Source: Rhodovulum sp. ES.010 (GTDB lineage Bacteria > Pseudomonadota > Alphaproteobacteria > Rhodobacterales > Rhodobacteraceae). Taken from it: a DNA stretch of 64,000 nucleotides. The DNA lies in assembly GCF_900142935.1 (NCBI RefSeq), contig NZ_FSRS01000001.1:568001-632000 (forward strand). The letters run 5' to 3'. Below, in pieces: positions 44,022-52,469 of this stretch (its first letter is position 1; each line of letters begins with the position of its first letter). The notes beneath the pieces were generated by a model. The model searched no databases. It was not told the origin of the DNA and was given only the letters and a program-made list of their open reading frames with translations. The translations under genes were made by a program, and so were the position numbers.

Positions 44022-45125
44022 TCAGCCCGCGGCTTTCGGCGCGAAATCCGGGAAAAGCGCGGCGAGCCCCTCGGCACTGGCCTCGGCGACGCCGCGTTCG
44101 GTGACCAGGCCGCTGACCAGCCGCGCCGGGGTGACATCGAAGGCGGGGTTTCGCGCGGGTGTGCCGTCGGGCGAGATCTGGACATGGCCGATCGCGCCGT
44201 CTGCGGTACGTCCCTGGACACGGGTGACCTCGGCCTGGGCGCGCTCCTCGATCGGGATTTCCTTCACCCCGTCGCGCACCGTCCAGTCGATGGTAGGGGA
44301 TGGCAGGGCGACGTAGAACGGCACGCCGTTGTCCTGCGCCGCCAAAGCCTTGAGATAGGTGCCGATCTTGTTGCACACGTCGCCGTTGGCGGTGGTGCGG
44401 TCGGTACCGGTGATCACGAGGTCGACCTCGCCATGCTGCATCAGGTGGCCGCCCGCGTTGTCCACGATCAGGTCGTGGCTGACGCCGTGATGCAAGAGTT
44501 CCCATGCGGTGAGTTGTGCACCCTGGTTGCGCGGTCGAGTTTCGTCAACGAAGACGTGGATGTCGATGCCTTCCTCGGCCGCGTGGTAGATCGGCGAGGT
44601 GGCGGTGCCCCAGTCGACGGTGGCGAGCCAGCCGGCATTGCAATGGGTCAGAACGTTGACGCGGCCGCCGCCCTTGCGCTCGGCAATCGCGCGGATGAGC
44701 GTCAGGCCGTTCAGGCCGATCTGGCGGTTGATCTCGACATCCTCGTCGCAGATCTCGGCGGCGCGCCGGAACGCCGCCTCGGCGCGGTCGCCGGGCGTCA
44801 GCGGTTTCAAGAGCCGCGTCATCTCGTCGAGCGCCCAGCGCAGGTTGATCGCGGTGGGCCGGGTGGCGTGCAGCGCCTTGTAGGTCTCGGACAGCGCGGC
44901 GTCGGAGGCATCCTCGGCCATCTGGACCGCAACGCCATAGGCCGCCGTCGCCCCGATCAGCGGCGCGCCGCGCACCCACATGTCGCGGATCGCATCGGCG
45001 AAATCCTCACGGCTTGCAAGCTCTACGATCCGAAGCTCATGCGGCAGCCAGCGCTGGTCGATGATCTTCACCGCGCCCGACGCCTCGCGCCAGATGGAGC
45101 GGTAATGGGTTCCGTCGATCTTCAT
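44022..45125 (-). CDS. mtnA: S-methyl-5-thioribose-1-phosphate isomerase
   Basis: 367 aa isomerase of the methionine salvage pathway, eIF2B-like fold, converting methylthioribose-1-phosphate to the ribulose form. Typical blocks are [19 protein letters not shown], the catalytic Cys in [20 protein letters not shown], and the catalytic Asp in [18 protein letters not shown]. Other mtn genes are not in the window. It lies downstream of glk with a hairpin between them. Confidence 0.94.
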   Translation of the reverse strand: MKIDGTHYRSIWREASGAVKIIDQRWLPHELRIVELASREDFADAIRDMWVRGAPLIGATAAYGVAVQMAEDASDAALSETYKALHATRPTAINLRWALDEMTRLLKPLTPGDRAEAAFRRAAEICDEDVEINRQIGLNGLTLIRAIAERKGGGRVNVLTHCNAGWLATVDWGTATSPIYHAAEEGIDIHVFVDETRPRNQGAQLTAWELLHHGVSHDLIVDNAGGHLMQHGEVDLVITGTDRTTANGDVCNKIGTYLKALAAQDNGVPFYVALPSPTIDWTVRDGVKEIPIEERAQAEVTRVQGRTADGAIGHVQISPDGTPARNPAFDVTPARLVSGLVTERGVAEASAEGLAALFPDFAPKAAG

Positions 45126-45153
45126 GGAATTTCGCGTCCTCTGCTTGGGGGTG

Positions 45154-45192
45154 CCGCCTTTCTGACCCTTGGGTGCCGGGCGCGAAAGGCGG
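45154..45192 (-). terminator. Hairpin between glk and mtnA
   Basis: Arms CCGCCTTTC (45154-45162) and GAAAGGCGG (45184-45192) form a 9-bp stem. The 21-nt loop contains ACCCTTGGGT, which could extend the structure. It lies 10 bp beyond the glk stop on the minus strand. No U-tract follows, so termination (or only attenuation) is uncertain. Confidence 0.45.
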
Positions 45193-45201
45193 TCCGTCGT
45201 C

Positions 45202-46143
45202 TCATGGCATCTCGGCCAGGTATCCGGCGCAGCCTGTAAGTGCCGCGAAATCGTCGGTCACTGTGGCCACCGCGAACTCGTCCATCAGGCCCGAGAACCG
45301 TCCCTTGGCGCGGAATGCTGCCGCGAAACCAAATGGCGCGAGATGGGGCGTGACCGCGCGCGCCAGTCCGCCGATCAGGTAGATACCGCCATAGGGGAGA
45401 TGGTGCAGCGCGAGGTCGCCTGCAACCATCCCCAGCATCCGCGCATAGGCCCGCAGGGCCTTTTCCGCGGCCGGGTCGGTGCATGCGGCCTTGACGACCT
45501 GCCGGCTCGTCCTCCGGCGCGGCGTGCCGGCCGCGGTCGTGACCCATGCGAAAAGCGTCTCGAGCCCGCGGCCCGCCAGAACGTCTTCGACGGCGGCGAA
45601 GTCGTCCTCGCCCGCGGCGAAGCGGGCGAGCGCAAGGTCATGTTCCGTGCGGACGGGGAGCGCCACGTGCCCAGCCTCGGCGGCGGTGACAAGCGTGCCG
45701 CCCCGGATGCGATGAACGGCCGTGACGTTCACGCCCGTGCCAAGCCCGATCACCAGGCGCGTCTCGCCCGGCGTCCGGTGGCCGGGCATCAACGGGACCA
45801 GCGCGTCCTCGGCGAGGTGGTCGAGCGCGTGGCCCTGCGCCTGCAGGTCGTTCAGGAGCTTGACGTTCGCCGTGCCCGTCACCCGCGAGATGGCGGCCTC
45901 CTCCACCATCCAGTCTAGATTGGTCAGCCGGCCGCGGCCGGCCCGTACGGGACCGGCGAGCGCGGCGCAGGCGCCGTCGATCTCGGGACTGCCGGCCTCG
46001 GAGAGAAAGGCGGTCAGCACGTCCGCGAGCCCGGCATGATCGGCATTGCGAAACCGGCGGACGCTGTCGGCGACGATCCGGGCGTCCTCTGCCAGCGCCA
46101 CCCGCGTGTTGGTGCCGCCGATATCGGCTACCAGGGCGATCAT
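45202..46143 (-). CDS. glk: Glucokinase (ROK-independent Glk family)
   Basis: 313 aa ATP-dependent glucokinase. The phosphate loop is [13 protein letters not shown] at the N-terminus, [10 protein letters not shown] carries the catalytic Asp region, [14 protein letters not shown] is the second phosphate motif, and AEAGHVALP contacts sugar. [14 protein letters not shown] is typical of the family's C-terminal lobe. The ATG overlaps the stop of the truncated GH1 gene by 4 bp (ATGA), showing that both came from one glucoside operon. Unlike its neighbours it is undamaged and should still supply glucose-6-phosphate. Confidence 0.93.
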   Translation of the reverse strand: MIALVADIGGTNTRVALAEDARIVADSVRRFRNADHAGLADVLTAFLSEAGSPEIDGACAALAGPVRAGRGRLTNLDWMVEEAAISRVTGTANVKLLNDLQAQGHALDHLAEDALVPLMPGHRTPGETRLVIGLGTGVNVTAVHRIRGGTLVTAAEAGHVALPVRTEHDLALARFAAGEDDFAAVEDVLAGRGLETLFAWVTTAAGTPRRRTSRQVVKAACTDPAAEKALRAYARMLGMVAGDLALHHLPYGGIYLIGGLARAVTPHLAPFGFAAAFRAKGRFSGLMDEFAVATVTDDFAALTGCAGYLAEMP

Positions 46144-46871
46144 GCGCTTCCCCGCACGATCTGAGCCATCCGTTGATACGCCGCCTTCGGCGTGCGTGCG
46201 CGCGTGCCGAGATCGACGTTGACGCGGCCGACGCGCCCGGTAGACCCGAACACCCAGTGGTAATCGTCCATGAGCGACCAGATCGCATAGCCCCGGAGCG
46301 GCACGCCCGCCGCAATGGCACCCTGCACGGCATCGAGATGGGTCGCCAGACAACCGATGCGGTCGTCGTCCCGCTCCTCGCCCTCGACCATCCGGTCGGG
46401 CGCGATCTCCAAGCCCATCTCGGTTTTGGGCCGGGGCCTCGGGACCGCACGGTTGCCCGGCCAGGGCCCGCGCGCGGGTGGCACGCGGTAGTGCGTGTAG
46501 GAATTGACGCCAAGCCGGTCCGGCGACGCGGCGATGGTGCCCGTGTTGTCCTGCCAGCCTGCGGGCATGAACGGGCCGCGCACATCGGGGTTTGGCACGG
46601 CCCGGTCTGGCATGACCCGCGTCCAGGAGATGGACAATCGGTAGAGGTCGAACCTGGCGGTGGCCACGAGGTCCAGGTCCGCCTCGAACTCTTGGTAATG
46701 ATCGCAGGCCACGCCCCCGGCCGCAGCGCCGGCGCAACTGTCCTGCGTTGCCGCGACGCTGCCCCGCTCGCAGGGGCCTGCGCCACCGGCGCCATGTCCC
46801 TCGACCAGGTAGGCCGACGGGGTGGTGCCGAAGAGGAAGCCCTCGGGTAAATCGGTCCGGGCGAGGTCCAT
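46140..46871 (-). pseudogene. Truncated family 1 beta-glucosidase (internal deletions)
   Basis: An open frame of 243 aa with clear GH1 ends: PEGFLFGTTPSAYLVEGHGAGGAGP and VACDHYQEFEADLDLVATARFDLYRLSISWTRVMP at the N-terminus, DRLGVNSYTHYRV in the middle, and VPLRGYAIWSLMDDYHWVFGSTGRVGRVNVD at the C-terminus. Intact GH1 enzymes are near 440 aa. The segments carrying both catalytic glutamates (the TFNEP and ITENG motifs) are missing, lost by in-frame deletions. It cannot be an active glucosidase. The frame may persist because glk is translationally coupled to it. Confidence 0.8.
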
Positions 46872-46939
46872 GGCTCCAGCGTTTCTTGCCGCCGCCGCGA
46901 CGTCAAGCGAGCGATTGCATGCCCGGCCCGCCTTTTCCC

Positions 46940-47380
46940 GGCTCGATGGACAACCCGGCGAGCCTCTTCGCCTTCCCGCCGAAATTCGGCACGACCGACA
47001 GGCGGGTTTTATCGCGCCTTCCTTCCGAGGGCACGGAACTGGGTGGGGCGCGACGCCGATTGCATCGCCTTCCCGGCACTTGACGGTAAGGCCCGCGGCA
47101 CGCTGGTCCTGTACGCGGGCACACTCCGGGCGATCAAGGGCGACAGCCCGGCGCCAAGGGCCTTGTCGACATTCTCAAGACGCCCATCGCGCACGATGTC
47201 TGGATCGCGCAGGGCAAAAACCTGACCAACGCCATCACCGTGCGTTGCAAGGGGGCCGATCTGAGGCCGGTCGAGATCGGGGCAAATGCGTTCTGAAAGG
47301 GCATGGTCGCCCGTAGCTCGGGCGAAGGCGCCGAGAGCGTGGCCGCAGGCATGCAGGATCGGTGGGACCCGCTCCGGTAG
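46940..47380 (+). pseudogene. aglE: Remnant of alpha-glucoside binding protein gene (aglE-like)
   Basis: Fragments in shifting frames match the C-terminal half of AglE-type sugar-binding proteins: MDNPASLFAFPPK near 46946, RQAGFIAPSF, EGTELG, then GRDADCIAFPALDG, and KGLVDILKTPIAHDVWIAQGKNL. An end piece with an internal stop reads GADLRPVEIGANAF-stop-KGMVARSSGEGAESVAAGMQDRWDPLR, followed by TAG at 47378. Several single-base gains or losses separate the pieces, and the N-terminal half is absent. The recognition rests on remembered AglE features. Confidence 0.7.
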
Positions 47381-47389
47381 GCGCGGGGC

Positions 47390-47887
47390 ATGCCAGCGTT
47401 CCTTGAGGGGCTCGTCCCGATCCTGATTGGGGTCGGCGCCAACGTGGTCTAGCCGGTGGTGGGCACGTTCTGGCGGTCGCGGTTCAAGCGGGCGGGAGAT
47501 GAGTTGATTGGCCTGGGAGATTACGCAACGCTCTGCGGCGATGGCGGGTACCGCACGCCGCTGCTGGACAACGTTCTGTGGGTGCGGGGGGCGGCGGGGA
47601 CCTTTTGCGGCCTTGGGGTCGAGCAAGTCATCTGCCGGGTGCGCTGGAGCAATGTCGCGATATCAATCGTGTTCATGCCGATGGCAATTTGCTCCGGGGC
47701 ATGTCGCTAATCTGGAAGCTTGTCTGTGCGAACGAGGTCAATAGCAGGCTGATCGAGGCGATCCGCGCCGCGCTTGGGGCCGACAACCCGGTCGACCTGA
47801 TCCATATTCTGTCACCGCACATGCTTCCTGATGGTGATCCTGCACGCGGCGCGCAAGCGCATCCCCGAGAACACCGCCGGGGCTGGT
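47390..47887 (+). pseudogene. aglF: Remnant of sugar ABC permease gene (aglF-like)
   Basis: It begins MPAFLEGLVPILIGVGANVV and hits a stop; a deletion then joins it to PVVGTFWRSRFKRAGDELIGLGDYATLCGDGGYRTPLLDNVLWV, the start of the permease domain. RVRWSNVAISIVFMPMAI and a degraded IWK segment follow, then a later piece HAARKRIPENTAGAG resembling the EAA loop of MalF-type permeases. The frame is broken several times. It runs directly into an AglG-like fragment, implying a deletion that removed the aglF/aglG boundary. Confidence 0.7.
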
Positions 47888-48220
47888 CGCGTTCGGTCCG
47901 GGAGCGGCGGCGGAGTTGCGACGCGGCGGCGCGCTGACGGTTGACCCCGACGGCCGTTTCCGCGCGAAACCTACTACCGCGTTCAGGGCTGCAACGCGAT
48001 GGACCGGGCCTCCATCAACACGCTGAAGGTGACAGTTCCGGCCACGATCCCCCGGATCGCCGCCCGCACCGCCGAACTCCATGCAATGCCCGACCGGGTC
48101 GTGGCGGATGGGTGGGTCTGTTGGCCGCTGTCGGGCGCGCATCGTCAGCGGCCGGGCCATCGTTCGTGATCCCAAGCTCCATCGCGTCGCCGACGGCTTT
48201 TCGCGCCGCCCCTGCGGTGT
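47888..48220 (+). pseudogene. aglG: Remnant of sugar ABC permease gene (aglG-like)
   Basis: FGPGAAAELRRGGALTVDPDGRFR followed by a frame change and YYRVQGCNAMDRASINTLKVTVPATIPRIAARTAELHAMPDRV matches the periplasmic-loop-to-helix region of AglG-type permeases (INTLTVTIPATIIPI ... AAYALAWM). The rest of the gene is missing, as are the aglA glucosidase and aglK ATPase genes expected beyond it. It is non-functional. Confidence 0.65.
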
Positions 48221-48339
48221 GACAAATGCGCAAGCGGTGCGCGGTGTCTCGCGCCGGTTTTCCACAAGGACCTGTGGAAAACCATCGAGTTTCGTTAACA
48301 TCGTCTGATGTCGAACGGTGCTGCGGCGACGGCAAACCC

Positions 48340-49755
48340 ATGAAACAGGACGATCCCGACCTCGACGAGCGGCTTCGGAATGAAGCCGGGTCGTCGGACC
48401 TGCACCCGGAGATGGCTGCGGCGCTGCGCGGCTTGAACTGGCAAAAGGAGCTCGAGATCGCGCGGGAGAAGCGCGCCCGCGTGCTCGCGGCACGTGCGCG
48501 GGCCGTGCGCGCGCGTGGGCGCGCGGAATGTGGCCCGCCGGTCGCGGCCAGTTCGCCGCCTCCGCAGCACCCGCGCGGTGTGTCAGACGAGGTTCCGTTG
48601 GACGGAGCGGCTGCGCCGGATCGGCCCGGCACGCGGCTTGCGACAGCCATCGAGGCGGCGCGAACCGATGCGGCCCCCGCGCCCCAGCGCCGTCGCACCG
48701 CGCCCGGCATGCAGCGGGCGTGGGAGGGCGCACACCGCATGGTAGGGCAGGCGGTGCAGGATACGCGCGCCGCGGTTGCGAGGCTGCGCAACCTTGCCGC
48801 GGAGGTAGCGGCGCAGGTGCGGCTCCGCGCCGGTTTGGCCTGGACACGTCTGCAGCGCGCGGGCGGCGGCGCCACCTCCGTACTGCGCCATGTCGGCGAC
48901 CGCGTGCCGTCCGCCACGCTCTTTGGCCGTCGGTTGGCCGCCACTGTCCGGGGGCTGCACATTGATCGCCTTTGGGCCGGGCGCCGGCATCGCGCGGCGG
49001 AACGGTCGCCCGATACGGCCTTCGTTCTGTTCCTTCTCGTGGCGGGCGGTGCGGGCGGGTATGTCGGTCTTTCGCTTCTGGCCGCTGAAACGCGCCCGGC
49101 CGTGACCGTGGCGGCCGAGACGCCACGGCTTGCGGGGCCGGCACTGCCGCCGGCACCCCCGCTTGCCCGGAAAATCGCTGATACGCCGCCGCCCGCGTCT
49201 GATGTGGCCGAACCTGACGGGCCCGATGCCCCGGCGTCGACCCGCACCGCGCCCGCACCGCTGGACTCGGACGCCGCCATCCCGCCGCGGATCGGAAGTG
49301 TCGCCGTCGCGCGCGCGGAGTCCGGGTCCGTCGAGGCTGCATCCGACGCACCGCCCGCGCGCGCGGTCTTGCCGGCGCCACCACTGGAATGGGCCGGGCC
49401 CGTGGCGTCTCCCGCAGCGATCAGCGAGACGGAGGCGGCAGCCGCGTCCGCCGGTTCGCCCGAGATCGCCACGGTCCCGCCCGTCGGCCGGGCGCTGGTC
49501 TTCTTCGAGCAGGGGGTTGCCGACGTGCGCATCCGGGCGGTGGTCGCGTCGTTGGAGAAGACGGGGCTGTCGCTGAAGACGCCGGAGGGCGTGCCTTTCC
49601 GTGTTTCCGAGGACCAGGTGCGGGTCTTCTGGCCCGAGGACCGGGACGCGGCACTGATGCTTGCCGATAGGATCGGTGCCCGCTTGCGCGATTTCACCGA
49701 GTACCGTCCGCGCCCGCCGAGCGGGACGATCGAGGTCTGGCTGAGCGGGGCGTGA
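48340..49755 (+). CDS. Single-pass membrane protein with disordered linkers, unknown function
   Basis: 471 aa protein I cannot name. The cytoplasmic N-terminus (residues 1-220) is charged and Ala/Arg-rich, with probable helices (EMAAALRGLNWQKELEIAREKRARVLAARARAVRARGR). One membrane helix lies near 225-250 (TAFVLFLLVAGGAGGYVGLSLLAA). A Pro/Ala-rich periplasmic linker spans about 250-380. A compact C-terminal domain of about 90 residues (RALVFFEQGVADVRIRAVVASLEK ... VRVFWPEDRDAALMLADRIGARLRDF) resembles LytR_C-like modules fused to envelope proteins. The start is taken at the ATG 48340; the open frame extends upstream without good support. It adjoins the decaying agl region. Confidence 0.7.
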   Translation: MKQDDPDLDERLRNEAGSSDLHPEMAAALRGLNWQKELEIAREKRARVLAARARAVRARGRAECGPPVAASSPPPQHPRGVSDEVPLDGAAAPDRPGTRLATAIEAARTDAAPAPQRRRTAPGMQRAWEGAHRMVGQAVQDTRAAVARLRNLAAEVAAQVRLRAGLAWTRLQRAGGGATSVLRHVGDRVPSATLFGRRLAATVRGLHIDRLWAGRRHRAAERSPDTAFVLFLLVAGGAGGYVGLSLLAAETRPAVTVAAETPRLAGPALPPAPPLARKIADTPPPASDVAEPDGPDAPASTRTAPAPLDSDAAIPPRIGSVAVARAESGSVEAASDAPPARAVLPAPPLEWAGPVASPAAISETEAAAASAGSPEIATVPPVGRALVFFEQGVADVRIRAVVASLEKTGLSLKTPEGVPFRVSEDQVRVFWPEDRDAALMLADRIGARLRDFTEYRPRPPSGTIEVWLSGA

Positions 49756-50048
49756 CCCGGCGGCCTCGCGCCCCATTCGGACGCAGACCGGGCGCGCGCG
49801 ATGGCGCAGTCAGGCTGCACGGGCCTTGCCGTGGAGGCCGCCCCGATCCACCGGCCCCTGGTGCCCTCGGCCGTGTCGCGCCATGTCGATTTTGTGAACG
49901 GGAACCGGCGCGCTTTTGGGCAGGGGCGTTGTCCGGTGCCCCTCGCGCAGGCATGGTCCGCAGTCGGCCGTGGCCGGGCCGTGTCGGTGGTTGACCGGGC
50001 CGGAGTCCCGAGCAGAAGGTTCCTTGCGGCCACGCAGAGGAACCCGCC
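49756..50048. other. Intergenic stretch before the FmdB gene
   Basis: About 290 bp without a convincing gene or RNA. A TTGACC sequence near 49991 could be part of a promoter for the zinc-ribbon gene, but no good -10 element pairs with it. GAGGAACCC near 50039 is the likely ribosome-binding region. Confidence 0.4.
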
Positions 50049-50288
50049 ATGCCGTTTTATGCCTTTCTTTGCCCCACCTGCGACGCCGGCTTTGAAAAGC
50101 TCATGCGCCTGGGCGAGGCACCGCCGGCCTGCCCGTCCTGTGGCGGCACCGGGGTGGAGCGCATGGTCTCGCGCGTCGCGGCGCCGGGCAAGAGCTGTGA
50201 ACTGATTGCCGGCGCGCGGCGGCAGGCGGCAAAGGAAGGCCATTTCAGCAATTACTCGCGGGCGGCGAAGGCCAAGCTCAAGTCCTAG
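50049..50288 (+). CDS. FmdB-family zinc-ribbon protein
   Basis: 79 aa protein starting MPFYAFLCPTCDAGFEKLM with two CXXC pairs (CPTC and CPSC) that form the zinc ribbon of the FmdB/CxxC_CXXC_SSSS family. The remainder is basic and helical. FmdB was first described as a possible regulator of amide metabolism; for most family members, including this one, the role is unknown. It converges on the TRAP transporter operon. Confidence 0.85.
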   Translation: MPFYAFLCPTCDAGFEKLMRLGEAPPACPSCGGTGVERMVSRVAAPGKSCELIAGARRQAAKEGHFSNYSRAAKAKLKS

Positions 50289-50368
50289 TCGACATCGGCC
50301 GAAGGCGGTGCTCCGGTCGCCGCGCGCCCTTGGTTGTGTGTGTCGGAAGGCGAGATGATCGGTCTCTG

Positions 50369-51769
50369 TCAGGCCTGGCCTGGCAGCCAGAGCACGATCC
50401 CCGGCAGGGCGATCAGCGTGGCGATGGTGATCGCGTCTGCGATGAAGAACGGTGTCACGCCTTTGAAGACGTCCTGAACTGTCAGATCGTCGCGCACGCC
50501 CGCCACTACGAAACAGTTAAGTCCGATGGGCGGCGTGATCAGGCAGAACTCGGCCATCTTAACCACGAGGATACCGAACCATATCGCGCACATCGGCCCC
50601 GACATGCCGAAGGCGCTGTCCTCGGGCGATACGAACTCGCCCCCGTTCAGGGCCATCACAGCTGGGTAGACCACCGGCAGCGTGAGCAGCAGCATTCCGA
50701 TCGCGTCCATGAACATGCCGAGCACGGCATATGCGAGCAGGATGCAGACAAGGATCAGCATCGGCGAATAGTGAAGCGATGTGATCCAGTCCGAGAAGGC
50801 GCCCGGCAGGTCGGCGAAGCCGAGAAAGCGCACATAGATCAGCACGCCCCAGATGATCGTGAATATCATCACCGACAGCCGCGCGGTTTCCAGCAGCGCG
50901 TCCTTGAACTGCGGCCAGCGCATGCCCCGCGCGAGCGCCATAAGGAACACCACGAAGGCACCGATGGCGCCGCCCTCGGTGGGCGTACCCCAGGCGTCGC
51001 CGCCGAACGGGTTGTAGACGAAGAAGATGATCGTCACGACGACGAAGACGATGGGCAGCGCGGGCGGTAGGGCGCGGAACCGCTCGCCCCAGGTGAAGCC
51101 CCGCACCGGCGGGCCGAAATTCTTGAGCGTCAGCGCCAGCCCCACGATCAGAAGGCCGTAGATGCAGGCCGAGACCACGCCGGGGATGAAGCCTGCCAGC
51201 AGCAGCTTGCCCACGTCCTGTTCCACGATGATCGCGTAGATCACCAGAATCGCCGAGGGCGGGATCAGACTTGCGAGCGTACCGCCGGCGGCCACCACCC
51301 CTGCGGCGAACCGCTTGTCGTAGCCGATCTTCAGCATCTCGGGGATCGCGATGCGGGCGAAGACGGCCGCCGTGGCGACCGAGGCCCCCGAGACGGCGGC
51401 GAAGCCCGCGGTGGCGAAGACGGTCGAGACCGCGAGGCCGCCGGGCAACCAGGCGATCCAGCGTTTCGCGGCCTCGAAGAGCGCCCGGGTAAGCCCCGCG
51501 TAGTAGGCGAGATAGCCGATCAGGATGAAGGTCGGGATCAGCGAGAGGGCCTGGCTCGCCACCTTCGAGTGGGGCACCTGTCCGGCGGTCTTCACCGCGA
51601 CGGTCAGAGCCCAGAAGAACTCGTCGCCTGCATAGCCCTTCTTGGACCAGAAGATCCAGATCAGCCCGACGACCCCCGCCAGCGCCGCGGCGAAGGCGAC
51701 GCGCATGCCCAGAACGACCAGCGCGAAGAGCCCCGCGGTCACCCAGATGCCGATATCGATAGGTTCCAT
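50369..51769 (-). CDS. dctM: TRAP transporter large membrane subunit
   Basis: 466 aa DctM-type permease with about twelve helices. Recognisable blocks are GLTRALFEAAKRWIAWLPGGLAVSTVFATAGFAAVSGASVATAAVFARIAIPEMLKIGYDKRFAAGVVAAGGTLASLIPPS and the C-terminal MAEFCLITPPIGLNCFVV. It uses an ion gradient to take up a substrate bound by the periplasmic receptor encoded upstream. Starting at the ATG 51769 leaves a 10-bp gap after the small subunit gene. The transported compound is probably an organic acid. Confidence 0.94.
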   Translation of the reverse strand: MEPIDIGIWVTAGLFALVVLGMRVAFAAALAGVVGLIWIFWSKKGYAGDEFFWALTVAVKTAGQVPHSKVASQALSLIPTFILIGYLAYYAGLTRALFEAAKRWIAWLPGGLAVSTVFATAGFAAVSGASVATAAVFARIAIPEMLKIGYDKRFAAGVVAAGGTLASLIPPSAILVIYAIIVEQDVGKLLLAGFIPGVVSACIYGLLIVGLALTLKNFGPPVRGFTWGERFRALPPALPIVFVVVTIIFFVYNPFGGDAWGTPTEGGAIGAFVVFLMALARGMRWPQFKDALLETARLSVMIFTIIWGVLIYVRFLGFADLPGAFSDWITSLHYSPMLILVCILLAYAVLGMFMDAIGMLLLTLPVVYPAVMALNGGEFVSPEDSAFGMSGPMCAIWFGILVVKMAEFCLITPPIGLNCFVVAGVRDDLTVQDVFKGVTPFFIADAITIATLIALPGIVLWLPGQA

Positions 51770-51779
51770 CCCCCGCCCC

Positions 51780-52412
51780 TCAGCCGTCCGCGCCCGAGAC
51801 ATGCTCGGCCTCGGCGGCGGCCTGCTCGGCTGCCGATTGCGTCAGCGGCACGGCGACGGGTTCCACGAGCCCCAGAAGGAAGCCCCGGCCATAGCCCCAG
51901 AGTTGCAGGCAGAGCCTCAGGCACAGCACCGCGAAGGCGATGGGGGCCAGCAGCTTCGCCGGCCAGAGCGGCAAGTTGATGTCGAAGCTGGAGTCCCGGC
52001 TCCACATCGGCGCCGCGAAATCGAAGCTGCGTTCGAAATGCGCCCAGGTGCCCCAGACAAGCAGCACCATCAGCACCAACATTGCCAGCGTGGTCAGGAA
52101 TTCCGCCGCCCAGAGTAGGCGGCCCCGCAGGAGCCCGATCAGCACGTCCATGCGGATATGGCCTCCATCGCGCTGGGTATACGCGATACCCATGAAGGCG
52201 ATCAGCGGCATCGCCTGCTGAATCCAGTCGACATAGCCCGGCAGTGGCTGGTTCAGGAAATTGCGTCCGCCAACCGAAAGCACCGCCAATACCATCAAGC
52301 CGAAGACCGCCAGCCCGGACAGGAACGCCAGCACGCGCTCGACGCGGTAAAGCACGCGGTCGAGGCGGCTGAGCCTGCTGTCATCCTCCAACACCGGGGC
52401 ATAGCCGGCCAT
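51780..52412 (-). CDS. dctQ: TRAP transporter small membrane subunit
   Basis: 210 aa DctQ-type protein with four helices; the first follows RLDRVLYRVERVLAFLSGLAVFGLMV. Blocks VGGRNFLNQPLPGYVDWIQQAMPLIAFMGIAYTQRDGGHIRMDVL are typical. The long insertion ERSFDFAAPMWSRDSSFDINLPLWPAKL lies between helices 3 and 4, and the cytoplasmic C-terminus is acidic. It lies between dctP and dctM. Confidence 0.92.
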   Translation of the reverse strand: MAGYAPVLEDDSRLSRLDRVLYRVERVLAFLSGLAVFGLMVLAVLSVGGRNFLNQPLPGYVDWIQQAMPLIAFMGIAYTQRDGGHIRMDVLIGLLRGRLLWAAEFLTTLAMLVLMVLLVWGTWAHFERSFDFAAPMWSRDSSFDINLPLWPAKLLAPIAFAVLCLRLCLQLWGYGRGFLLGLVEPVAVPLTQSAAEQAAAEAEHVSGADG

Positions 52413-52469
52413 GAGCGGTCTCCGGGAACGGAAATTGCCGCGCCCGCCCGGCGGGCGCGGCGCCGGGCG

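Noticed and set aside
45126..45201. SAM riboswitch in front of mtnA
   Set aside because: The 76-bp gap holds only a simple hairpin; no SAM-II-like pseudoknot pattern is evident.
48290..48300. TTAAC half-site upstream of the 471 aa unknown gene as a CtrA site
   Set aside because: Only one half-site is present, without the TTAA partner seven bases away.
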